Both the position numbers and the translations under genes were made by a program. From contig CAWKGC010000028.1 of NCBI GenBank assembly GCA_963849005.1, positions 124,001-188,000 on the forward strand: DNA of 64,000 nucleotides, given 5' to 3'. Shown here piece after piece: positions 9,067-18,691 of the stretch. Below the pieces are notes generated by a model. That model did not search any database, was not told the DNA's origin, and was given only the letters and a program-made list of their open reading frames with translations. The DNA is from CAWKGC01 sp963849005. GTDB lineage: Bacteria; Pseudomonadota; Gammaproteobacteria; Burkholderiales; Usitatibacteraceae. Position 1 is the stretch's first letter; every line of letters starts with the position of its first letter.

Positions 9067-9620
9067 GCGTGCCCCGCTTCGTCGGAAAGGTTCGTGAAGT
9101 TCACGCCGAGCGTGCCCATCGCCATTTCGAGGCGAAGCTCCGGTGCCACGGTGAAGATCAGGTCGGGGTCGGCCTTGACCGTGAGCCAGCCGTTGTGGCC
9201 GATCTCGTCCTCGAGCTGGCCCGCCGCCCAGCCGGCATAGCCCAGCGCGACGAAATGCTCCTTCGGGCCGGCGCCGACGGCAAGCGCCTCGAGGATGTCG
9301 CGCGAGGTCGTGAGCCCGACCTCGCCCACGGGAAGCGTCGACTTCCACGACCCGACGGGGCGGTGCAGGACGAAGCCATGGTCGAATTGCACCGGGCCGC
9401 CGAAGAACACGGGCAAGGCGGCAAGCGCGCGGTCATCGAGCGCGATGTCGACCTGCTGCAGGAGGGAGCCGAGGGTGACTTCTATCGGGCGGTTTACGAC
9501 GATGCCGAGCGCGCCGCGCTCGTTGTGCTCACAGACAAAGGTCAGGGACCGGGAAAAATTCGGGTCGGCCATGCCGGGCATGGCAATCAGGAAGTGGCTT
9601 GTGAGATTGACCGTTTGCAT
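9063..9620 (-). CDS. yqgE: YqgE/AlgH family protein (DUF179)
   Basis: Conserved cytosolic protein of unknown biochemical role. The ATG at 9620 gives 185 residues beginning MQTVNLTSHFLIAMPGM, the canonical family start, and includes VVNRPIEVTLGSLL and the FFGGPVQFDHGFVLH segment. In-frame sequence upstream is not family-like. It is the first gene of the minus-strand operon yqgE-ruvX-pyrR-pyrB-pyrC'. A TAAAAT (minus strand, 9643-9638) 18 bases ahead of the start could be its -10 box. Confidence 0.94.
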   Translation of the reverse strand: MQTVNLTSHFLIAMPGMADPNFSRSLTFVCEHNERGALGIVVNRPIEVTLGSLLQQVDIALDDRALAALPVFFGGPVQFDHGFVLHRPVGSWKSTLPVGEVGLTTSRDILEALAVGAGPKEHFVALGYAGWAAGQLEDEIGHNGWLTVKADPDLIFTVAPELRLEMAMGTLGVNFTNLSDEAGHA

Positions 9621-9713
9621 TGACCCCGTCTTCGCGTATTTTAATCCGTCAGGACACTCCCCGCCAAACATTTCCTCGCGCCCGCCCGAAAGACCCGGCT
9701 GGCGCCCCGATCG

Positions 9714-11156
9714 ATGCCAGCCGAAGTCGCTTACCCCAAGGCCCTGTTCTGGTTCCGCCGCGACCTGCGCGACGAGGACAACGCCGGCCTGTACTACGCC
9801 CTGAAGAGCGCCGAAGCGGTGTATTGCGCGTTCGTCTTCGACCGCGAGATCCTCGACCAGCTGCACTCGAAGGAGGACCGCCGGGTCGAGTTCATCTGGG
9901 AGAGCGTGCGCGAGCTGGCCGCGTCACTCGAGGGCCGCGGCGGGGGTCTGATCGTGCTGCACGCGCCGCGCCACGGAGGAAATTCCCCGGCTGGCGGCCG
10001 GGCTCGGCGTGAACGCCGTCTTCGCCAACGAAGACTACGAGCCTGCCGCGCGCGCGCGGGACGACGCGGTCGAGAAGGCGCTCAAGGCCGCCGGGCATCG
10101 CGATGCACCGCGCAAAGGACCAGGTGATCTTCGAGAAGGACGAGATCCTCACGCAGGCCGGCGGCGCATTTTCGGTCTTCACGCCGTACAAGAATGCGTG
10201 GCTGAAGAAGCTCGACGATTTTTCGGTGAAACCCTACCCGGTGGCGAAGTACGCCTCGCGGCTGGCGAACCCATCGACCCGCCAGGCAATGCCCGGCGCT
10301 GGAAAAGCTGGGATTTGCCCGCACCAACCTGCGCGAGCTCGGGCACCGCCACCGGGATGTCCGGGGCGCGCGCCCTCGTGCTGGACTTCGCCGGCCGGAT
10401 CGCCAACTACAAGGCGGCCCGCGACTTTCCCGGCGTGAAGGGGGTCGTCCTACCTCTCCGTGCACAACCGTTTCGGCACGATCTCGATCCGCGAGCTCGC
10501 CCGCTTCGCCCGGGAGCGCCGGCAACCATGGCGCCGAGGCCTGGCTGAGATGAGCTCGCCTGGCGCGATTTCTACTTCCAGATCCTCTGGCACCACCCGC
10601 ACGCGGCCCGCTCGGCCTTCAAGCGCGAATACGCGAAACTGCGCTGGCCGGGAAGCAAGGAGCATTCAAGGCGTGGTGCGAGGCGCGCACCGGGTACCCG
10701 ATCATAGATGCGGCGATGCGGCAGTTGAATACCACCGGCTACATGCACAACCGGCTGCGCATGGTCGTCGCGTCCTTCCTCGCCAAGGACCTGCTGGTGG
10801 ACTGGCGCAACGGCGAGGGCTACTTCGCCCGGCACCTGATCGATTTCGACCTCGCCGCAAACAACGGGGGGTGGCAGTGGGCCGCCTCCACCGGTTGCGA
10901 CGCGCAGCCGTACTTCCGCATCTTCAACCCGGTGACCCAGTCGCAGCGCTTCGATCCGAAGGGCAACTTCATCCGCCACTACCTGCCGCAACTGGCGAAG
11001 GTGCCCGACAGCTTCATCCATTCGCCGTGGACGATGGGTCCGCTCACGCAGGACGCGGTCGGCTGCATCATCGGCCGCGACTACCCGGCGCCGATCGTCG
11101 AGCACGCCGTGCAGCGCGAGAAGGCGCTCGCGCTCTTCGCTGCCGTCAAGAGCTGA
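9714..11156 (+). CDS. phr: Deoxyribodipyrimidine photo-lyase, class I (multiple frameshifts)
   Basis: FAD-dependent repair of UV-induced pyrimidine dimers. The N-terminus reads KALFWFRRDLRDEDNAGLYY, the antenna-binding domain start. The intact last third (10716-11156) holds the FAD domain with NTTGYMHNRLRMVVASFL and NNGGWQWAASTGCDAQPYF, typical of folate-class photolyases. The middle moves between frames at about 9975, 10090, 10290, 10340, 10450 and 10560-10700. The total span fits about 480 residues, the normal length, so nothing large is missing. It is divergent from yqgE. As written it could not yield a functional product. Whether it is a pseudogene or a casualty of base-call errors cannot be settled here. 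Confidence 0.85.
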
Positions 11157-11233
11157 AAACCGGGTCAGAGTACATTTCCGGTCGCCAAGGATCGCTGTAC
11201 GATCCGGCCGGAAATGTAATCTGACCCGGTTTT
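11156..11233. repeat. REP-like palindrome between convergent genes
   Basis: Arms 11156-11181 and 11208-11233 match as an inverted repeat at 25 of 26 positions, with core CCGGGTCAGAGTACATTTCC. A smaller hairpin (GGATCG-CTGTA-CGATCC) lies between them. The outer ends are AAAA and TTTT. The element fills the whole gap between the phr stop and the stop of the convergent TonB-like gene, so it could terminate transcription both ways. It shares GGGTCAGAG with the element at 3085-3167. Confidence 0.82.
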
Positions 11234-12145
11234 CTATTCCGACAACAGCTGGTCGCCGCGGGTGAAGCTCCAGGTGCGCGTGATGTGCACGATATCGGTG
11301 TCCTTGCGGATGCTCTCGGGGAAACGGTCGAAAGGCGCTGCGAGCCGCACGATGCGCATCGCCGCCTGGTCGAGCACCTTGTAGCCCGAGGAACGGTTGA
11401 TCTCCACCGACTCGACGCTGCCGTCGGACTTGATCGCGACGGTGAGCTGCAGGGACCCGTGGATCTTCTTCGCCTTGGCATCCTCGGGGTAGTTGAGGTT
11501 GCCGATCCGCTCGACCTTCAGCCGCCAGCTGTCCACGTACTGGGCGAAGCGGTACTCCTGGGTGCGGGCGCCGATGAAGACGCGCTTGGGGCGCTCCTGG
11601 TAGGCCTGGTAGTCGCGACGGATCTGTGCCTCTAGCCGCGCGATCTCGAGGCTCTTCTCCGCCAGGTCCTGCGCCGAGGTGTCGGGCTTGGCGACCGGCT
11701 CCTTGATCTCGCCTTGCGCCACCTTCGATTTCGCGGCGAGCTGCGTCATCAGCTCCTTCGCTTCCTGCTCGAGCTGCTTCACCTTGGCCTCGGCCTGCTT
11801 CGCGTCCTGCCTGGCATCGCGCGGCGGGAGGTTCGGGAAGGGGCTGGAGGCGCGGCGCTTCTCGTCGGTGTTGCCGCCGCCGTCGAGGTTGGCCTGCGCC
11901 AGCGCATCGGCCTTGACCGGCTTGGTGGAGGACTTGGCGTTCACCAGCACCACGTCCAGCGAGTTATGGGGCGCGTCCCAGGCCTTCGGGTCGGGCACCT
12001 TGAATCCCACGCCGATGATGACCGCCGCGTGCGATGCGATCGACACCAGCAGCGCCACCTGCATGGAGGCGATCAGGCCGAACTTTTCGAGCAGGAATTC
12101 GGAGAAGCTGAAGAGCGCGTCGGGGGTGGGCTGCTGCGCTTGCAT
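11234..12145 (-). CDS. TonB-like energy transducer / TonB C-terminal domain protein
   Basis: Probable envelope protein with an N-terminal cytoplasmic stretch and one membrane helix at about residues 24-48 (LIASMQVALLVSIASHAAVIIGVGF, quoted by position only). A periplasmic coiled-coil-prone region rich in Lys, Glu and Ala follows (about 105-190). A TonB C-terminal domain ends the protein (about 210-303, NYPEDAKAKKIHGSLQLTV). At 303 residues it is in the TonB range. No ExbB or ExbD gene is adjacent, so the ion-driven partner is unknown. It ends against the palindrome shared with phr. Confidence 0.83.
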   Translation of the reverse strand: MQAQQPTPDALFSFSEFLLEKFGLIASMQVALLVSIASHAAVIIGVGFKVPDPKAWDAPHNSLDVVLVNAKSSTKPVKADALAQANLDGGGNTDEKRRASSPFPNLPPRDARQDAKQAEAKVKQLEQEAKELMTQLAAKSKVAQGEIKEPVAKPDTSAQDLAEKSLEIARLEAQIRRDYQAYQERPKRVFIGARTQEYRFAQYVDSWRLKVERIGNLNYPEDAKAKKIHGSLQLTVAIKSDGSVESVEINRSSGYKVLDQAAMRIVRLAAPFDRFPESIRKDTDIVHITRTWSFTRGDQLLSE

Positions 12146-12211
12146 CAGCTCGGTGAAGCGCTCGAGAAGGCGAAATGCATGGACGGCAATTGTAGCATCG
12201 CTCCACGCGGC

Positions 12212-14061
12212 TCAAGGCTGCGCGCCGGCGTAGCGGCAGACCACCGCGACCTCCCAGAAATCGAATTCGCCGAAGGCCACGCGCAGCCGATCACCCGGCG
12301 CCGCCGTGGGCACGCCGATCGCGCGCAGCACCAGCGGCATGCCGTCGATGCGCACCAGTTCGTCGCGGATCACGCTGGCCGCGATCTCGCGAATGCCCTC
12401 CTGTTCGAGGTAGCGCAGGCACCAGTAGCGTTCCATGTGGCGCTGGAACTCGCCGTAGGCCTCGTAGGCCTCCTCGAAGTCGCGCGCCGCAGCGGCCATC
12501 GACTCGGCCTCGAACGCGCGGCGCGGCGCCGGTGAGCAAGCGCCACCAGCTGGCGCTGGTTGGCAAGGTCGACGTAGCGCCTCAGCGGCGAACTCGACCA
12601 GGCGTAATGGGTGACACCGAGCCCCTCATGGACGTCCGGCGTCGTCTCCATGCGCGTGCGCGCCGCCTGCTGGTTGCGGTAGATCGCGGGGAGCCCCTTG
12701 TCGGCGAGCAACTTCCCCCACGTGGAATTGACCCGGATCATCAGCTCCGCGACCAGCATGTCGACCGGGACTCCCGCGGCGGCGCGGCACGATCGCCACG
12801 CGACCGTCCTTCACGCGGAAGGTGTAGTCGAGCCGGTCGGGCGCCTCGGCACGCGCGCCGCGCGCTTCAGGCGCAATGCGCGGCAAGCCGCCACAGGAAA
12901 TGCAGCTCGCGGCCGTGCGGACCCTCGATCGAGCCCGACTCCACGGCCGCGCTGTCCATGCCGCGCGTCGAGGTCGGAAAGCCGCAGGTTGTCCGCGATC
13001 CCGACCCGTTCCACGCGACTCATCGAGGAACGGATCGCGAGCGTCGCGGCATCGACGTCGAGATAGAGCGACACGCAGGGCACGGACTGCGCCCTCGCCA
13101 AGCGTGGCCGCGGCAATCGCGGCCTCCGGCAGCATCGTCACCTTGCCGCCGGGGAAGTACACGGTGGAGAGCCGTTTCGCGCGCCACCTGCTCGAGCGGG
13201 TTGGCCGGCGGAAAAATAAGCGACGGCGCGGCGATGTGGATGCCTACCCGCACCGTCGTCGCATCCACGAACGCCATCGAGAAAGCGTCGTCGATCTCGG
13301 TGGTTTCCTCGTCGTCGATGCTGAAGGCGGGCGCGTCGGCATGCGGCAAGCTCCTCGTGCGCGTCCAGCGCCACCGCTTCGCGATGCGCGAACCCGCCCG
13401 GGAAGCGCTCGAAGGCAAAACGGCGCAGGAACCAGTCCTCCGGCGAGGCAAGGATGCCGCCGCGGGCGAGCAGCCTGGGGATCGCGAGCCCCGCCTCGGT
13501 CGCCGCCTCATCGAGCGCGCGCCATTCCAGCGACATCTTGTCCGGCTTGAAGAGCAATGCGTCGAGCCTCGCCGCGATCGGCTCGGGGAGCGCGCCCGCG
13601 AGGATCGCGGCCGCCCACGCGTCGACCTGCTCCTGCTGCCTGCGCTTCCTTTCCACGCCCGCGAGCGCGGCCTTGAGGTTTTCCTCCGGCGCCCCCTGGT
13701 AGCGGCCCTTGCCGCGCTTGTAGAAGTACATCGGGCTCGCGTGCAGGCGCAGCGCCACGGCTGCGGCCTCGCGCGGCGCCGGGACGTGGCCGAAGTAGTC
13801 CTTCGCCAAAGCGTCGAAGGCGAACTCCGCGGCGCCGCTCACCTGCCAGAGGAAGTCCGGGTCGATCTCGTCGGCGAGTCTCTGCGCGTCCGCCATGAAG
13901 GTGGCGAGCGGCTGCCCGGCGAAGCGCAGGAGCACGTTGGCCGCCTTCACCTTGCTGCGCTTGCCCGAGGCCGCCTCGACCTGCAGCGAGGAGCCCGCTT
14001 CCTCGCGCACGGCGCCCACCTTGAAGGCGCCGTCTTCCTCGAAGAGCACCTGCGCGCTCAT
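12212..14061 (-). CDS. RNase II-family (RNB domain) exoribonuclease (multiple frameshifts)
   Basis: 3'-5' exoribonuclease family, cytosolic RNA decay. The N-terminal part from ATG 14061 is intact for about 230 residues (MSAQVLFEEDGAFKVG...). The catalytic RNB segment TEIDDAFSMAF, with the acidic metal ligands, appears in a second frame near 13310-13260. VNSTWGKLLADKG and SSSPLRRYVDLANQRQL (12740-12560) are in a third, and the C-terminus (12499-12212) in another. Breaks fall near 13350, 13165, 13100, 12960, 12780 and 12530. The total span fits about 616 residues. The start overlaps the stop of the upstream esterase gene as ATGA. Confidence 0.8.
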
Positions 14062-14649
14062 GCCCGCCCTCCCGGGACCGCGCCGGCGAAGGCGGCAATC
14101 CCGTCGAGGTGACTGGCGAAGGAATCGAGCACGTGGCTGCCGCCTTCGACGATGGTCTGCCGGCAGGACGAGAAAAACGCCGCCATGTCGCGCCAGTCGA
14201 GCAGCTCGTCGCCGGTCTCGGCGATCAGCCAATAGCGCTCCGGTCGAGTGATCGCAGCCACGGCGAGCGCGCCAAGCTCGTCCAGGTGCGCTCGCGTCAG
14301 TTCGAAAGGCTCGCCTGTGTAGAGGTTGCGCTGCGTGCCAAGCTGGGCGGCAAGCGCCTCTTGCGGCTTGACGACGGGGTTCAGGAGCACCGCGCGGCAA
14401 CCGAGCTTCTCCGCGGCAACCGTTGCATAGAAGCCGCCCAGCGAGCTGCCGACCAGCGTCAGGCTGCCCGGGCGCCTTGGCGAGGCAATGCCAGAGAACC
14501 TGGGACATCGCCTGCGCCGGCCGCGCGTCGAGCGCGGGCACGATGTACTCGATTTCAGGCGCATGGCGCGACAGGAAATCGCCCAGCATCCGCGCCTTGG
14601 TCGATTTCGGCGAACTGCGGAAGCCGTGAAGGTAGACGAGCGCGTTCAA
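14058..14649 (-). CDS. YqiA-like esterase, alpha/beta hydrolase (frameshifted)
   Basis: Small alpha/beta hydrolase of the YqiA/UPF0227 type. It reads NALVYLHGFRSSPKS at the N-terminus (oxyanion HGF) and LTLVGSSLGGFYATVAAEKLG with the nucleophile elbow GSSLGG. GGSHVLDSF near the end supplies a catalytic histidine candidate. A single-base change at about 14470-14480 separates the two halves; the repaired length is about 196 residues. The most likely start is TTG at 14649, which overlaps the phzF-like stop as TTGA. The physiological substrate is unknown. Confidence 0.78.
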
Positions 14650-15485
14650 AGCGTGAGCGTGCCGCGGCCGAGCTCGACCACTTCGCCGCCGACGAAGATG
14701 CCGCCCGCGGCGTCGACGTCGAGCAGGAGCGTGGAAGGCCGGTCGACCTTTTCGCCCTGGGACACGACGCGAGCAAGCGGCCGCGCCGCGCCGGTGGCGA
14801 CGAACCAGCCGCCGAGGTTCGCGCAGGCAGAGCCCGTCGCCGGGTCTTCCAGCACCGCGCCCATGTTGGGAAAGAAGAAGCGTGAAGTGACCTGCCTGCC
14901 GTCGTCGTGGAAGACGTAGGCCATGCCTCGCCCTTCGGCGTTCCTGAGCGGGCCGAGCTTCACGGTCGCCGTGCTGCAGCGATCGACCGCCGCGAGCGAG
15001 TTGAGCGGCACGACCAGCTGCTCGCTGCCGGTGCTCACCCAAAGCGGCTGCGGGCCGATGTCGGCCTCGTCGAGCCCCAGCATTTCCGCGAGCGCCGCGC
15101 GGCCGGCACCGACCTCGCGCGAGGCCGGCTTGTTCGCGGCAAGGGTCCAGCGATCGCCCTGCGCCTTCACCGGGATGACGCCGACCTTCATGTCGAGCGT
15201 CACTGCGTCGCCACCCTTGAGGGAACGCACCACGTGCGCCGTGCCGAGCGTCGGGTGGCCCGCGAAGGGCATCTCGAAGGCGGGCGTGAAAATGCGCACG
15301 CCGGCCGTGGCTTTCGCCGAGGGCACGATGAAGGTGGTCTCGGACAGGTTGAACTGGCGGGCGAGCGCCTGCATGGTCTGCGTGGACAGGGACGAGCCAT
15401 CCTCGAACACGCAAAGCGGGTTGCCGGTGAACTTGCCGCCGCCGCGGGTGAATACGTTGACGATGCGGTAACTCAATTCGCTCAT
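14646..15485 (-). CDS. PhzF family phenazine biosynthesis-like epimerase/isomerase
   Basis: 279-residue intact protein of the PhzF/DapF-like fold. It begins YRIVNVFTRGGGKFTGNPLCVF and has SETTFIV with the conserved catalytic-site glutamate, MPFAGHPTLGTAHV, and DPATGSACANLGGWFV with the second-domain GSA motif. Most such proteins have no known substrate and no phenazine genes are nearby, so a phenazine role should not be assumed. It lies 4 bases after mpl and overlaps the esterase start. Confidence 0.88.
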   Translation of the reverse strand: MSELSYRIVNVFTRGGGKFTGNPLCVFEDGSSLSTQTMQALARQFNLSETTFIVPSAKATAGVRIFTPAFEMPFAGHPTLGTAHVVRSLKGGDAVTLDMKVGVIPVKAQGDRWTLAANKPASREVGAGRAALAEMLGLDEADIGPQPLWVSTGSEQLVVPLNSLAAVDRCSTATVKLGPLRNAEGRGMAYVFHDDGRQVTSRFFFPNMGAVLEDPATGSACANLGGWFVATGAARPLARVVSQGEKVDRPSTLLLDVDAAGGIFVGGEVVELGRGTLTL

Positions 15486-15489
15486 GGCC

Positions 15490-16854
15490 TCATCCCCGGG
15501 AATCGTTGCGCAGCAGCCGCTGCAGTAGCTTGTCGTGCACGCCGCCGAAGCCGCCGTTGCTCATCACGAGGACGTGGTCGCCGGGCCGCAGCACGTGCCC
15601 GAGCGCCTCGACCATTGCCCCGAGATCGTCGAAGGTGGCCGCGCGCGTCGACAGCGGCATCATGGCCTTGGCCGCATCCCAGCCCAGATCGCTCGCATAA
15701 CAGTACGCGAGGTCTGCCTCCTTGAGGCTGGGGGCGAGGGCGGACTGCATCGCGCCCAGCTTCATCGTGTTGGAGCGCGGCTCGAACACGGCGATGATGC
15801 GCGCATTCCCGACACGCTTGCGCAGCCCCGCGATCGTCGTGGCAAACGCCGTCGGGTGGTGCGCGAAGTCGTCGTAGACCGTGATGCCGTTCACCGTCCC
15901 GCGCGCTTCCATGCGCCGCTTCACGCCCAGGAACTGCGCCAGCGCCTCGATGCCCTTGCCCGCCGGCACGCCCGCATGCCGCGCCGCCGCCAGCGCGGCA
16001 AGCGCATTCATGCGGCTGTGCTCGCCGGTCAGGCTCCATTGCACGCGGCCTTGCAGCGCGCCGCCCGCGAGCACGTCAAAGCTGTCGTCGGCGCCGACAT
16101 TGGCCGCTTCCCAGTACTGCCCTGCGCCGAATTTTTCCACCGGTGTCCACGTGCCGCGCGCCAGCACGCGATCGAGCGAGGCCTGCTCGCCATTGGCGAC
16201 GACCAGCCCGTTGGACGGCACGGTGCGCACCAGGTGGTGGAACTGGGTCTCGATCGCGGCAAGGTCGGGAAAGATGTCGGCGTGGTCGTATTCGAGGTTG
16301 TTCAGCACCGCTGTCCGCGGCCGGTAGTGGACGAACTTGGAGCGCTTGTCGAAGAACGCGCTGTCGTACTCGTCGGCCTCGACGACGAAGAAGGGAGACT
16401 CCGTGAGCAGCGCCGAGACGTGGAAGTTCCTCGGCACTCCCCCGATCAGGAAGCCGGGATTGAGCCCGGCCCAGCCGAGTATCCAGGCGAGCATCGAGGA
16501 CGTCGTGGTCTTGCCGTGCGTGCCGGCCACCGCCAGCACCCACTTGCCTTGGAGGACATGGTCGGCAAGCCACTGCGGGCCGGAAACGTACGGCAAGCCG
16601 CGGTCGAGGATCGCCTCGACCACGGGCTTGCCGCGCGTCATCGCGTTGCCGACGACGTAGATATCGGCCGGAAATTCATCCAGCTGCTGCGCGTCGTAGC
16701 CTTCGTGCAAGGCGATGCCCAGGTCGCGCAGCTGGTCGCTCATCGGCGGATAGACGTTCGCATCGCAGCCGGTGACGGTGTGGCCCGCCTCGCGCGCGAG
16801 CCTGGCGAGCCCGCCCATGAAGGTGCCGCAGATCCCGAGGATGTGCAGGCGCAT
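15490..16854 (-). CDS. mpl: UDP-N-acetylmuramate:L-alanyl-gamma-D-glutamyl-meso-diaminopimelate ligase
   Basis: Recycles cell-wall tripeptide by ligating it to UDP-MurNAc in the cytosol. The 454-residue protein has the Mur-ligase P-loop GTHGKTT (111-117), an N-terminal Rossmann start MRLHILGICGTFMGGLA and VVEADEYDSAFFDKRSKF, the Mpl-type version of the central domain. YDDFAHHPTA follows. This start pattern separates Mpl from MurC. It lies 14 bases after the ABC-F gene on the same strand. Confidence 0.95.
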   Translation of the reverse strand: MRLHILGICGTFMGGLARLAREAGHTVTGCDANVYPPMSDQLRDLGIALHEGYDAQQLDEFPADIYVVGNAMTRGKPVVEAILDRGLPYVSGPQWLADHVLQGKWVLAVAGTHGKTTTSSMLAWILGWAGLNPGFLIGGVPRNFHVSALLTESPFFVVEADEYDSAFFDKRSKFVHYRPRTAVLNNLEYDHADIFPDLAAIETQFHHLVRTVPSNGLVVANGEQASLDRVLARGTWTPVEKFGAGQYWEAANVGADDSFDVLAGGALQGRVQWSLTGEHSRMNALAALAAARHAGVPAGKGIEALAQFLGVKRRMEARGTVNGITVYDDFAHHPTAFATTIAGLRKRVGNARIIAVFEPRSNTMKLGAMQSALAPSLKEADLAYCYASDLGWDAAKAMMPLSTRAATFDDLGAMVEALGHVLRPGDHVLVMSNGGFGGVHDKLLQRLLRNDSRG

Positions 16855-16868
16855 TGGGTTTGCCGCCT

Positions 16869-18476
16869 TCACGCCTCGATCCCCTGGCTCAACAGGTAAT
16901 CGTCGTAGTTGCCGCGGAAATCGCGCAGGCCCTGCGGCGTCATCTCGATGATGCGGGTGGCGATCGAGGAGACGAAAGCGCGGTCGTGCGAGACGAAGAA
17001 CAGGGTGCCGGTGTAGCGGTCGAGCGCGTCGTTCAACGCCTCGATCGACTCCATGTCGAGATGGTTGGTGGGTTCGTCCATCAGCAGCACGTTGGGCTTT
17101 TCCAGCATCAGCTTGCCCAGCAGCATGCGCACCTGCTCGCCCCCGGAGATCACCTTCAGCTTCTTCTTCGTGTCCTCGCTGGAAAAGAGCAGCCGGCCGA
17201 GCGTGCCGCGGATCTTCTGCTCGTCGTCGCCCGGCTGGCGGTAGTCCTCCATCCAGTCGTAGAGCGCGCGGTCGGAGGTGAAGATCTCGCCGTGGTCCTG
17301 CGCGAAATAGCCGAGCCTGGCCTTCTCCGCCCATTTCACCTTGCCGCGGTCGGGCGCCAGGTCGCCCGCAAGGCAGCGCAGCAGCGTGGTCTTGCCGATG
17401 CCGTTCGGCCCGATGATCGCGACCTTTTCCCCGGCCTCGACCATCATCGAGAGGTCCTTGACGAGCGGCCCGGGCATGCCCGGATAGCCCTTCGTGAGCG
17501 CTTCCACCTCGACCGCGAGCCGGTGCAGCTTCTGCTTGTCGTCCACCTCGAAGCGGATGAACGGGTACTGGCGCGACGACGGCTTCACGTCCTCGACCTT
17601 GAGCTTCTCGATCAGCCGCTTGCGCGACGTCGCCTGGCGCGCCTTCGACTTGTTGGCGGAGAAGCGGCGCACGAAATCCTGCAGTTCGGCGATGCGGTCC
17701 TTGGTCTTGGCGTTGGCGGAGAGCAGCTGCGCGCGCGCCTGGGTCGACGCCTCCATGTACTCGTCGTAGCTGCCGGGATAGACCGTGAGCGAACCGTAGT
17801 CGAGGTCGGCGGTATGCGTGCAGATCGCGTTCAGGAAATGCCGGTCGTGGGAGATGATGATCATCGTCGCGTCGCGCGCGTCGAGCACGCCTTCCAGCCA
17901 GCGGATGGCGTTGATGTCGAGGTTGTTGGTGGGCTCGTCGAGCAGCATGATGTCGGGGTCCGCGAACAGCACCTGCACCAGCAGCACCCGCAGCTTCCAG
18001 CCCGGTGCGACCGCGCTCATCGGGCCGAAGTGCTGCTCGGTGGGAATGCCCACGCCCAGCAGCAATTCCCCCGCGCGCGACTCCGCGGTGTAGCCGTCGA
18101 GCTCGGCGAACTCGGCCTCGAGGTCGGCCACGCGGTGGCCCTCCTCCTCGCTCATCTCCGCCTTGGCGTAGATGGCATCGCGCTCCTGCTTCACGTTCCA
18201 GAGCCGCTCGTGGCCCATGATCACCACATCGATCACGTTCACGTCCTCGTAGGCGAACTGGTCCTGCCTGAGCTTGCCCACGCGCTCGCTGGCGTCGACC
18301 GCGACCGACCCCGCCGAGGATTCGAGGTCGCCGCCCAGGATCTTCATGAAGGTCGACTTGCCGCTGCCGTTCGCCCCTATCAGGCCATAGCGGTTGCCAT
18401 CGCCGAACTTGACCGAAACGTTCTCGAACAGGGGCTTGGCGCCGAACTGGATGGTGAGGCTGTTGGTGACGATCAT
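16869..18476 (-). CDS. ybiT: ABC-F family ATPase, YbiT type
   Basis: Soluble tandem-ATPase protein of the ABC-F class, whose members act on ribosomes; YbiT's precise job is not known. The 535-residue protein has Walker A motifs GANGSGKST (34-42) and GPNGIGKTT (about 350). Walker B-type LLDEPTNNLDINAIRWLE and LLMDEPTNHLDMESIEALN are both complete, and it has the YbiT-like MSAVAPGWKLRVLL signature. No transmembrane segment is present. A TAAAAT on this strand at 18527-18522 may be its -10. It is divergent from gshB. Confidence 0.9.
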   Translation of the reverse strand: MIVTNSLTIQFGAKPLFENVSVKFGDGNRYGLIGANGSGKSTFMKILGGDLESSAGSVAVDASERVGKLRQDQFAYEDVNVIDVVIMGHERLWNVKQERDAIYAKAEMSEEEGHRVADLEAEFAELDGYTAESRAGELLLGVGIPTEQHFGPMSAVAPGWKLRVLLVQVLFADPDIMLLDEPTNNLDINAIRWLEGVLDARDATMIIISHDRHFLNAICTHTADLDYGSLTVYPGSYDEYMEASTQARAQLLSANAKTKDRIAELQDFVRRFSANKSKARQATSRKRLIEKLKVEDVKPSSRQYPFIRFEVDDKQKLHRLAVEVEALTKGYPGMPGPLVKDLSMMVEAGEKVAIIGPNGIGKTTLLRCLAGDLAPDRGKVKWAEKARLGYFAQDHGEIFTSDRALYDWMEDYRQPGDDEQKIRGTLGRLLFSSEDTKKKLKVISGGEQVRMLLGKLMLEKPNVLLMDEPTNHLDMESIEALNDALDRYTGTLFFVSHDRAFVSSIATRIIEMTPQGLRDFRGNYDDYLLSQGIEA

Positions 18477-18691
18477 GCGGACGGTTTTTCGGTGGTTCGG
18501 CGCAAGCGGGAAAAGCCGGTGATTTTAGCATTCCGGGAGTGCAAAAGCCCGCGCCGCCCGAGTGTCCTTGCCGTCATCCGCCGCGATCGGCGGCCGGTGT
18601 AAACTTGCCCTCCCGCGGACTTGCTTCGCGCCGCAGCGCAACAAGAAGACGCCGACATGGTCCCCCACCCAGAGCAAGCCGCAACAACGCC

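Noticed and set aside
9714..11156. A decayed photolyase as evidence of relaxed selection
   Set aside because: Neighbouring and essential genes carry the same type of one-base breaks, so this locus alone cannot show true gene decay.
14646..15485. Phenazine biosynthesis
   Set aside because: PhzF-like proteins are widespread and no other phenazine gene is present.
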